Assembly: GCA_050084515.1 (NCBI GenBank)
Contig: CM114272.1
Location: 19,220,001-19,284,000, forward strand
Length of the DNA stretch: 64,000 bases
Reading direction: 5' to 3'
Source: Blasia pusilla
Taxonomy: Eukaryota > Marchantiophyta > Marchantiopsida > Blasiales
The notes under the pieces were generated by a model, which was given only the letters and a program-made list of their open reading frames with translations, was not told the origin of the DNA and ran no database searches. The stretch's first letter is position 1, and every line of letters begins with the position of its first letter. The position numbers were made by a program, and so were the translations under genes. Shown piece by piece: positions 47,609 through 56,043 of the stretch.

Positions 47609-49444
47609 CTGCCGCATGAAGTTTCCCCATTGTCTCATACGTACAGTCCACCAACTCAACCAAGAGCACAACTCTTTGTACTTCCCCTCAATCGCATGCT
47701 TCCTCCACCACCCATGAAGTTCTTCTTGGAATTCCATGGCCTGCTTCAAGGTTTTTCTGTCCTTGCAGCGTTGGAGTAGAATGACATGCTTTGTCCTCTT
47801 ATTCTCCTTGATGCAAGATTTGGTGTACCGGGTCACAGACTGTTGCCAATGGAAAGCATCCGACCTTTCCCTCTCCGGTTGAACCTCTCCACCCCATAAC
47901 ACTTCCCGGATAGTATTCCACCCAAGTTGTGCATTGTCTGCCATGAACCCATAAATTTCCGGAGGTGGCCTTTTGTTTTCCTTCACCACCTCCAATAAGA
48001 GTAACCAACACATCTTCAAACTGCCAACGTCTTTTGCCTTTACTTCACACACAAATATAGTTTTGAGTCCCTTCTCCACACGGTCATAAACGTGAGCACC
48101 CATCGTCAACCATCCGTTCAGCACTCTGTAGCAACTATCAAAGCTTACCCAACTGCCGTAAAGATCTTCCCCTTCCCTCATTCGATCTATAAGATCGGGC
48201 CACTCAACGGACCTGTGGTTGACATTTTGAAGAAATAGGCCCTGGATCCCTCCCTCCTTGGCCCATGAACTGCCATCTTTGAATGAATGGAAATCTAGAG
48301 TTGGCCTTGGTTCTAGCGATGACATCCATTTTGGCCGTCTTTCCATCCAGAACACGTATTTGACGTAGCAAATTCCGGAAGCATTCAGGATCGGCGAGAA
48401 ATGCAAGATTTTCCGAGAGTTGTTTCTCCTCAGCAGCCGTGATCTTGCCCTGTCCAGGGATTCCAAGCAATTGTTCACAAATTTCTGATGCCGTTGTGAG
48501 CTTGATCACTTTGGGCTTTGAACCCGGAGAGTTTCTGTGGACCTCGCCAACTTTCTTCGCCACATCCTACTTGATGTGTCTCTGAATGGAATCGGTCACA
48601 GGATGAGTGTGGGAGCCAACATGAACTGCCAGCCTTGTGTACTCTGACGTGGAGCCCAAGTCGTGGACAATGAAAAATATGTATGAAGGACACGCTCCAA
48701 TGCAGAAGGGCGATGCCTGACAATGAGGACATCGATGGCCTCCCGGCGGTATGGTGGCACCAACCTCGTATGGAGTTTCTGCATTCTTAGGGGGGAATTG
48801 CGACGTATTGACTCGCCCGTTGCGCTCTAGATACGGGCATGTTGGACTTCTACACTCCAAGGGTCCGACGCATTGGTGGCGGGAGAAAATCCAAGGACCA
48901 TATGGAATTGAAGCACTAGTCCGTTGAAGCCTGCACCATCCATGACAATCAGACTTTCTATCCATACCCTTCAGGCGTCCTCCATCTTTCTTTTGAGCAG
49001 AAGCAGCAAGTGGAGGCAACTCAAAAATGCAATTACCATCGTACGTGGGCGGCAGCTCATCGACAAGAATGTGCTTGAACATTTTCAAGGCCGAGAGAAA
49101 GCAAACTATTGCCTCGATACTGCAAGAGAACGAGTAGGCGGACAGAGGGCCCGGTTGGTGTCCAAAGATCCACTTAGGTTGATAACATCCGGAATCTCTT
49201 CATGAAGAACAACATTGTTCTGGCGTGTGAAGTTGGAGTCGGCCGGATCTACTGAGCTAGGAGTTGCAAACGTAGAGCTCGGAGCACTAGGAAATTCTCG
49301 ACCGTCTACTTGGGAAACAGATGAATTCAGGGGCAGGCTGTAAACTCTGTATTGGCCATTTGCTAGAGGTAGGAGATTCCATACTTTACAGTCTGTAGTC
49401 ACTGGCTGGACTGTCTCACCTATTATGTCCTCCGTAGCGTCCAC
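47609..49444 (-). pseudogene. Zinc-finger DDE transposase-like gene, copy B
   Basis: Starts at 49,444 (MDATEDIIGETVQPV). The N-terminal 90 codons are open, then a frameshift near 49,170; the frame 49,088-48,567 holds MFKHILVDELPPTYDGNC and the zinc region (CVGPLECRSPTCPYLERNG, GGHRCPHC, HVGSHTHPV) and ends at the TAG shared with copy A. The frame 48,563-48,204 continues (DVIARTKANSRFPFIQRWQF), and after a one-base insertion near 48,212 the frame to 47,609 carries the catalytic-like SWVSFDSCYRV, FMADNAQLGWN and EFQEELHGWWRKH. The overall order of finger then DDE core suggests a Mutator-like transposase. Copy A is very similar over its whole length. Confidence 0.72.
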
Positions 49445-49639
49445 CCTAACATCCTTGGATACAAAACAGATACTCCTGACAGAATTTTACTGACAAGATG
49501 AAGTTCGGTAGGTGAAATTGTCTGACACAATGGATCCAATTATGTTGCAATGTGTTACCGGATTTGGGAAGCAGAGACGTGGGTTGCGAAGCACACTTCA
49601 TTTTGTTGGAAGCCGTCGGAGTCCTGGTAACTCGACAAT
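49445..49639. other. Interval upstream of transposase copy B
   Basis: Short stretch between the transposase start and the first palindrome. No promoter element is obvious on the minus strand. Confidence 0.4.
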
Positions 49640-50235
49640 TAAGCCAAGCTAAGCAAAGCCTGCAACCCGTCGGCTTCGGACGGGTTGCACGCTTCCGCCT
49701 TACCTTGAAACGCAAATATGGTCGAAGCTGGCAACCCGTCGCTCTCCAACGAGTTGCTCGTATACCGCTCCTTCTTGCCCGAAGATGCTGGAGGCTTGCA
49801 ACCCGTCGGCATCAGACGGGTTGCCCAATTATCTCACGGTGTAACACTTACATGAAGGAAGCGTGCAAACCGTCTGTTCCCGATGAGTTCCGCGGGTGCC
49901 GCACCTTCTTGCCCAAAGACGGCAAGGCGTGCAACCCATCGCCCTCCGACGAGTTGCGCAAGGGCCTCGCCTTGTTTTGCTTACATGAAGGAACCGTGTA
50001 ACTTGTCGGACTCCGACGAGTTGCACGGGAAGCCCGCGTTGTTAACCCTTGACAAGGGAAGCGTGCAACCCAATGGTTTCTGACGGGTTGCACGAGTACG
50101 TCCCATTCTTGACCGAAGACGGCGGAGGCGCGCAACGTGTCGGTCTCCGACGGGTTGCCCATGCACCTCGCATTATTTTCCCAGGACGGCGGAGGCGCGC
50201 AACCTGTCAGACTCTGACGGGTTGCTATTTTTCAC
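49640..50235. repeat. Palindrome array, about 68-bp units, copy B
   Basis: About nine units in register between 49,655 and 50,225. Each has the palindrome (arm GCAACCCGTCGG or close variants) and a spacer with CTCGCCTTGTT- and GACGGCGGAGGCGCGC-like pieces. It lies between the divergent transposase and ParB-methyltransferase-like genes, about 70 bp upstream of the TATA box of the latter. Confidence 0.9.
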
Positions 50236-50306
50236 GTCCGGACTTTCGTAACGGCCGGCACGTCGCCGTCGAAAGGACGACGGGACCCAACGGTCAGCCC
50301 AACCGC

Positions 50307-50324
50307 TATAAAAGTATAAATAGG
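50307..50324 (+). promoter_or_regulatory. TATA box of the ParB-methyltransferase-like gene
   Basis: Two adjacent TATA-type sequences, TATAAAAG at 50,307 and TATAAATAGG at 50,315, in a CG-rich setting. Transcription would start around 50,340-50,355, leaving a leader of about 210 nt before the ATG at 50,566. This is the clearest core promoter in the window. Confidence 0.65.
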
Positions 50325-50565
50325 GCACAAATCGCTCATTTCTGGTTTCTCATTTCGCGATCTCCATTCCTCTCCTGATCGATACCAAGGGGCGTTTCAC
50401 ACGGCGAGTCATCGCGAGTCGATACGAGGGAGCGAGAGCGAGACGGTTCGACTGAACGATCGCGAGACGATTCGAGCTTCCCATCAAGGCGACTCATCTC
50501 GACATCAGCAAGGCGATTGATCAAGCGATTCATCGTGGACATAGGTGGAGGCATTTCTGGAAAAA

Positions 50566-51195
50566 ATGACGAGGAAAAAAGTTCAAGCAACTTAGTCTGG
50601 GAGCTTCACTCCGAAGTCCATTAGGACTCCTGCGTCAGCATCTCCAGGGCCTCGTTTGGCAAATGAGATTAGGCATCAGGAAATTGAGGAGCGAGAAAGG
50701 GAAGCGGAGATGCACAACCAGGAGCTTCTTGCGAGACGTGTAGAAGAGGCGTTCGATAGACAGAACGTTGAGGGTGAGACGTCGCAGGCCTTGAAGAAAA
50801 GGATCGCCGACGAAAAGAGAGAAAAGAAGCGTCTAGACGCGTCGGTGAGGAGAGCATAATTGGCTAAAGCGAGGAGGGAAAAAGTGATAGCCATTCACGA
50901 CAGCCCTGCCCGTCCAACCGAAAGTGTTGAGTTGCAGGAAATATCCCCGATGAAGTCCGGGGACACAATCAACATAGCGGAAATGCCAGAAGTTCAAATC
51001 ACGAACGACGAGGTCATGAGGACCGCCAGCGTGGAGATGGTGGACATTGCCGAAGAAGCCGGAGAGCAGTCATTCTTGTCTCCAAGCCCGGCGGAAGACA
51101 TCGACCTTTATCGGATCGACGAGTTCCCTGTCGACTTGCCAGCTGCTGTCTCAGATAAGTTGGTTGGTCAAGAAACCAACCCAATCTTCGAGCGG
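50566..51195 (+). pseudogene. ParB-methyltransferase-like gene, exon 1 (charged N-terminus)
   Basis: ATG at 50,566 begins MTRKKVQAT and meets an in-frame TAG at 50,593; the same frame continues (PKSIRTPASASPGPRLANE) to a TAA at 50,857 and then to 51,195. The middle is a charged, probably coiled-coil stretch (EEREREAEMHN; RIADEKREKKRLDASVRRA), and the end is acidic. Both stops are single-codon interruptions of an otherwise continuous frame, so they look like recent point mutations. The exon ends in CGG|GTAAGA. Confidence 0.6.
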
Positions 51196-51285
51196 GTAAG
51201 AGAGGATCTGGGTTTTTTGAATTATGTGAATTGCAATTCATTGGGAATTCAGTGTAGCTTATTGATCTTGTCCTGATTCTGACAG

Positions 51286-51758
51286 GTGGTAAAGCAGATG
51301 GCACTGATGGAGGGCCACAACGCCCCGAGGATTCCACTTTGCCGATTGCGGACAATGGAATACGTCTGCGAAATTCAGTCCTACGAGGACATCGCGAAGC
51401 TAAAACAATCGGCGGCGACAACATCCTACGTCGACAGCTTCCCTCCCTTCCATGTTCAGCCTTACGACGAGCATGGAACCCAAGCCCTGGTTACGGAGGA
51501 GGACTTGGAAAAGCTCGACACATTCTGGAGGATGAGAGACCAGGATTTCAGAAGGCAAGTAGAGGGCACGGCATTCAGCTGGATGAGGAATCTGCATTTC
51601 TTCATCTGGGATGGAAATCACAGGTTCATGGCGTGGACCAAGTTTGCAGAGGAGTGGCCCAACTCCTTGGAGGCACATTTTTGCGTGAAGGCAGTGGTCC
51701 TTCATCCATACCCTCATCACATGGCGACGGTGGAGATGGCAATGCATGCCATGAACAC
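51286..51758 (+). pseudogene. ParB-methyltransferase-like gene, exon 2 (ParB-like domain)
   Basis: A 90-bp phase-0 intron (51,196-51,285) joins it to exon 1. The exon encodes IPLCRLRTMEYVCEIQSYED, then FHVQPYDEHGTQALVTEEDL and, at 51,610-51,624, DGNHR within FFIWDGNHRFMAWTKFAEEW. A D-G-(N/H)-H-R motif followed by an aromatic/Ala helix is the hallmark of ParB/sulfiredoxin-fold nucleotide-binding domains. In bacteria and phages such a domain often precedes a DNA methyltransferase in one protein. The frame is open through the exon. It ends at 51,758 with donor GTAAGT. Confidence 0.6.
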
Positions 51759-52565
51759 GTAAGTATCTTCTTGTTGCCAACCGTCGGACTCCGACAAGTT
51801 GTTTGGGTCGGCACTGTTGTTGGGATGCTTTTGGCCAAACGCAAGTCGTTGGACTCCGACGAGTTGCTCGATTGATGAATGGGTAAGGTTGTTTTTTGCC
51901 GAAAGCAACTCGTCGGACTCCGACGAGTTGCTCGACTCGCGGCCTTTTCAGGATGTTTTTTGAAGAAAGCAACTCGTCGGACTCCGACGAGTTGTTCGAC
52001 TGACCACAGGTTTAGTATGTTTTTGGCCCAAGCAACCCGTCGGAGTCCGACGGGTTGCTCGACTCGCCGCCTTTTCAAGATGTTTTTTGAAGAAAGCAAC
52101 TCGTCGGACTCCGACGAGTTGTTTGACTGACCACAAGTTTAGTATATTTTTGGCCCAAACCAACCCGTCGGAGTCCGACGGGTTGCTTGACTCGAAACTG
52201 TTTGGAGGTTTTTTTTATGTTTTTGGCCAAAAGCAACTCGTCGGAGTCCGACGGGTTTCATTCGGAAGTTGGTATTGCAAATTTCGCGTCAAATTGCAGG
52301 TTTCCATTGAATTGCGCAACCTGTCGGACTCCGACGGGTTGCTATGTTCACGTTTGATACGGACTATCTGACAACCCGTCGAAGTCCGACAGGTTGAAAC
52401 CAGGCATTCACAAATGTGAATGCAATCCTTCGGACTCCGACGGGTTGCATCATTTAGCTCGTTGCTAGAATCCGACCTTGAGCGACGTGATTTACCGAAG
52501 TCCGACGGGTTGGAGGAACCCATGTTACTTACAAATTTTCTGACGGGTTGAGTTTGGATGTGCAG
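51759..52565. repeat. Palindrome array forming intron 2 of the ParB-methyltransferase-like gene
   Basis: GT-AG intron of 807 bp, phase 2; splicing gives ...AMNT|IVSEG without a frame break. About twelve palindromes occupy 51,778-52,545. Units at 51,905-51,931 (arms GCAACTCGTCGG) and 52,032-52,058 (arms GCAACCCGTCGG) are both perfect 27-mers, so both arms changed together. The spacer (about 37-40 bp; CCTTTTCANGATGTTTTTTG) differs from the 68-bp arrays. Confidence 0.92.
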
Positions 52566-53819
52566 GATTGTATCGGAGGGGAATTTCACCCACCACTGGA
52601 TCCAGGACTGCAATCGGGTGAAGAAGGTGCTTACGACGCACCCGGCAGAGTACAAGGGGTTCTTGGGCGACGCCCTGGTAAATCAGATGCTTGCAAAGGG
52701 TGCACAGATAAAAAAAGAAGACTTGGGCAAATAAGTTTATTTCCCAAGATGCAGTCGTAACAATCCTTTGCTGGTCGAAGATACAGGCCGTGAAGAAGAG
52801 CGCTGCACTGGAGCTGGAGCGAAGGGAGAAAGTATCTGGGTCTGAGCGTGCGAAATTCATCCATGCTGCAGTATCTGCAGTCACAAAATACACGGCGAGC
52901 AAGATGCAGCGCTACATCAGCATTCTCAACCCCAAACTTGGTCTAGAGTTTTACAAGGAGCTGAAGGCGATTATCAAGCGCCAACGGAAAAGGGATGAAG
53001 ATCCGCAAGGTCGGATTGGGGAGAAAGTGTCCCTGGACCGCGTGCATCGTTTTGCGTTTTCCGGCATAAGCGAGTTTAGGAGGATTCGACTGATGAAAAT
53101 CAGTCTCGAGGGCACATAGGCCCAGAAGAGGGCGGCACACCATTCTCTGGGTGTGTCCGATCCAGTGATCTCCCACAGGCTCCGCGAATGGTCGTTCTGG
53201 GATGCGTTGCGGGTTATCGGGAAGTCCGTGTTGGACGGTCTGCAAGCGGAGCTCAAAAGATTAGAGCCCATTCTTGATGAAGCAAACCTGGAAAGTTCTG
53301 TAGATTTCGAGGTTTGGCTCGACGACATCCGGGACAAGCCAATCAAAAACCTAGGATTCAAGACGATGTTCAAGGGTTGCGTCCTCCCTCAGGTAGAGCT
53401 TGACGAAGAAATCGAGGGGAACAAACGGGATCAAGCAAAGAAGAAGCGAGATCTACAGGAGCAGGCGGCCGATTCAATTCAAGTAAAAGCTGCCCAACGG
53501 ATGGTCTTGTGTACCGTCCCTTTGTAAGAATGCAGGTACCTAGGGAAAATTACCGGCTGCCTTGAAATTGTGGGCTTCGCCACTTGATGGAGAGACATTC
53601 TCCATGTACGACATGGAGATGGCGCAGCACATGTCCGATTGGGAGGTCGAGAATTGCCCGATTTGGATTGACTTCAACGACCCTGAAGACATCACCGAGA
53701 AAGATTTACGAATGCTTCATGATGCAGTGGCCTCAGGACAAGACGACATCCCCAATTTTGTGCAGCTTGAAGACTTCTTCGGGGGAGATGCGAAAGAGCA
53801 AGCCCTCGAGACAACCTGA
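52566..53819 (+). pseudogene. ParB-methyltransferase-like gene, middle exons
   Basis: After the acceptor at 52,565 the coding reads NFTHHWIQDCNRVKKVLTTH and KGFLGDALVNQMLAKGAQIK, then shifts frame at about 52,731 and continues VTILCWSKIQAVKK, KFIHAAVSAVTKYTASKMQ, and LGLEFYKELKAIIK to a TAG at 53,117. The same frame resumes (SDPVISHRLREWSFWDALRV) to 53,523. A further frame (53,544-53,819) encodes LPAALKLWASPLDGETFSMY and CPIWIDFNDPEDITEKDLRM. This helical linker lies between the ParB-like domain and the methyltransferase-like part and has no domain I can name. The breaks show decay. Confidence 0.5.
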
Positions 53820-54129
53820 GTTGGCTTCAAAGGTCCGCATGACCAAATAAAAATCCACGCTGGTCTCAAAGGCAAGGCGAGGGGAGGGAAGAATTTCGAG
53901 GCCGAGTCTTCCCAAAGAGAGGCTCAAGATTCAAGGCCAGAGGTGGAATCGTCGGGTGAGCGAAGAAGAGTGGTCGAACAGATCCTCGGCAAAAACCCCC
54001 CACAGTCGAGGTCATAGAGACCCCAACAATCCGTCCCAGACTCGGGAGAAGCGAAGCGAGAGGTGCTGTGGTTGTCCCAAGGAGAATACATCCATCATCC
54101 TTGGGAAGACATAGAGAAACAACGACCGC
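53820..54129. other. Probable linker exon or intron, no frame resolved
   Basis: Highly charged in all forward frames, with several stops. It may be a decayed acidic/basic linker exon of the ParB-methyltransferase-like gene. Confidence 0.35.
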
Positions 54130-54581
54130 ACAAGCGTCCTCCTTGAGTTCACTCTTTTACTGGATGAGCTGAAAAGCTTCAGTTCTCAAGCGTCGACACC
54201 AGCCATTGATAAATTGACAACGCTAGGACGGAAGCCCCAACGAAACGGGCACGCTCCCTGGATGGTGAATGGAGTGGTCGAAGAGGTTGCGGTGGATCTC
54301 TTGATCGCTGATATGCCCTCGGGGTTGCAACTATGGGGCGAGAATCCGTCGGACGGGGTACCTGACTGGAATGTGCCGCTCTCTTATGACCAAATTGCGC
54401 TATTGTTCTCCTTTGTAGACACCTTTCGAAAGTGGGGGGTTGCTTCTTAGTGTTGACTGGAGGGAGCAAGGACAAGCTCTTCAAACTCCAGTGCGTCAAG
54501 AGGTCGCTAAAGTGGAGGACGGCGCAATCGTGGATCATAAAAATTGAGTACCCACTCCGATCCGCCACGAGTCAGATTCGG
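54130..54581 (+). pseudogene. ParB-methyltransferase-like gene, exon with motif IV-like and Rossmann-strand motifs
   Basis: Reads NGVVEEVAVDLLIADMPSGL with LWGENPSDGVPDWNVPLSYDQ (motif-IV-like IADMPSG at 54,304-54,324; DPPY/SPPY in active N4/N6 enzymes, so degenerate or lost here), then FSFVDTFRKWG and, after a one-base shift in a G-run near 54,437, FLVLTGGSKDKLFKLQ. 'vDLiiaDPPy ... plsxdqi ... fxxggxlvltgg' is the usual order in beta-class DNA methyltransferases. The exon ends at 54,581 with donor GTAAGG. Confidence 0.55.
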
Positions 54582-55095
54582 GTAAGGCTCAATTCCTATA
54601 GTATAATCTCAAATATATATTCAAATTCAGGTAAGGCTCAATGCGTGTGAATTTCAGATAGTATATCTCCGTTGTTTTTGTCCGTGAGCAACCCGTCAGA
54701 AGGCGACGGGTTGCTGGCTTAGAGCAGCCCATGCTCGGCTAAGAGCAACCCGTCGGTTTCCGACGGGTTGCATCTTTCCCATAAACACAGGGAAAACCGT
54801 GATGTACCTACATCCCGACGGGTTGCATCTGCTTTTGGTTTTTCCCTGTCTTTCCGGAAAGCTGCAACCCGTCGGAAAGCGACGTGTTGCTCTCAGCCGA
54901 GCATGGGCTGCTCTAGGCCACCAACCCGTTGCCTTCCGACGGGTTGGTCAAGGACAAAACAACCCGTCGGACTCCGACAGGTTGATCCAAAGTTAGTAAT
55001 TGAAAAAAGTTCTCTAGGGTCAAGCCAAGTTCTTTGGTGATGTGTTGCACATTATGCCAAGTTGCTGACATTATTTCCAATTGGCTTCTTTACAG
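54582..55095. repeat. Intron 514 bp with nested palindromes
   Basis: Six palindromes between 54,688 and 54,984, including the perfect one at 54,745-54,771 (TTT centre). They sit inside a larger foldback: 54,721-54,745 (AGAGCAGCCCATGCTCGGCT...) is the reverse complement of 54,890-54,914 with one mismatch, and the loop contains another AGGGAAAA/TTTTCCCT pair. The intron ends in TTCTTTACAG at 55,095. Confidence 0.9.
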
Positions 55096-55345
55096 ATGGA
55101 CCACTCCTACGTTTACTGCTTCATTCGGCCCGAGCACAATTTCCATGTGTTCAAGATCCAGGATCCTGTGGATCCATGCTCACATGGGTACAACTTAGAT
55201 AGTTTGTACAATTCCCCCTCCGGGAATTTACATGCAAGACGGTACCCCACTTTTGGGAGGAAGGGAAAAGTCGCCAGCCCTGATGCAAACGCTCATCGAG
55301 CTCTGCTCAAGGCCGGGTGACTTGGTGTCCGACAAAGACCCAGCT
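55096..55345 (+). pseudogene. ParB-methyltransferase-like gene, exon with motif X/I-like end
   Basis: Phase-0 junction to MDHSYVYCFIRPEHNFHVFK and PTFGRKGK; then a shift, and in the next frame SPALMQTLIELCSRPGDLV followed by SD at 55,274-55,334. 'KspxLmxxLIelcSxPGDlVxD' is the conserved stretch leading to the SAM-binding FxGxG motif in beta-class N4/N6 methyltransferases, where motif IV precedes motif I. The expected FxGxG is not in frame; an AAFGVGSFF-like reading occurs a few bases further in another frame. Stop at about 55,344. Confidence 0.6.
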
Positions 55346-55762
55346 TGACTGCAGCATTTGGAGTAGGGAGTTTTTTTATGATGAGGCAAAAGATTTCATA
55401 GAATAGATCAAATGTACAGTTCCAAGCTTTTTTCAGATGATATAAAGGAGAAATTTTTTTCGAACGATGGCGGTGCTTGTAAAAGTTTGCTGAACATTTT
55501 TTATGTCTTTTAGAATGTGATCGTCTATGTAATCCACGGACTTCTATTTTGCAACCCGTCGGATTTCTCCTGCTTGCAACTTTTCCCTTTTTGATGATAG
55601 CACCTTTTCACCACTTCCAGGAAACCTGTCGGATTCCGACAGGTTGCCTGATCGGACTCTTTCCCTGTTGGTCCAACTTAAGAGGCAATCTGGCGGGCTT
55701 CTTCCCTTGGCACCTTCCCCTCAACTCGTAAAAGCAGGCGTAGGCTTCTTTTCTTCTCTTAG
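55346..55762. repeat. Probable last intron with degenerate palindromes
   Basis: Contains GCAACCCGTCGGATTTCTCC at 55,550 and a better one (CCTGTCGGATTCCGACAGG) at about 55,625-55,645. The 3' side ends TTCTTCTCTTAG at 55,762. It begins with a stretch (AAATGTACAGTTCC ... GTAAAAGTTTGCTG) that is duplicated at 56,090-56,180. Confidence 0.6.
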
Positions 55763-56043
55763 ACGTGTTGGATTCCTACTACCTGTGCGATTGCCATAAT
55801 GGTATTACCAAGGACGGAGCACATATTGATACTGGATGGGTGTCACATTGCAGAGCGTACAAGGTATACTGCCGAGGAAGGCGGTGGGACTCAAATCAGG
55901 TTACATGGGATCGTTATGGTGTACCTTGGGGGCGGGCCAAGGCTCTCGAATTTGCCAACATTTTTGATCCCCGTCTACAATCGGCCAGAGGAGCCACTTG
56001 TATCCTAGGGCATTCCTTTTGTACTGTCACCGAGGAGAGTTAA
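55763..56043 (+). pseudogene. Putative terminal exon of the ParB-methyltransferase-like gene
   Basis: Open frame after a good acceptor. Two plus-strand frames are open and I cannot decide between them: one reads LDSYYLCDCHNGITKDGAHI and ends at 56,043; the other reads RTEHILILDGCHIAERTRYT and ends at 56,008. No domain is recognised in either. If part of the gene, it would be the C-terminus after motif I. Confidence 0.35.

Noticed and set aside
51339-52163. Long overlapping ORFs on both strands at 51.3-52.2 kb
   Set aside because: They arise because the palindromes read similarly on both strands (for example repeated RRSPTSC or VGVRRVA); the splice-consistent frame 51,286-51,758 explains the real coding.
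43960-52545. Regular palindrome-spacer arrays resembling a CRISPR locus
   Set aside because: Spacers within an array are homologous to each other rather than unique, the host is a eukaryote, and no cas genes are present.
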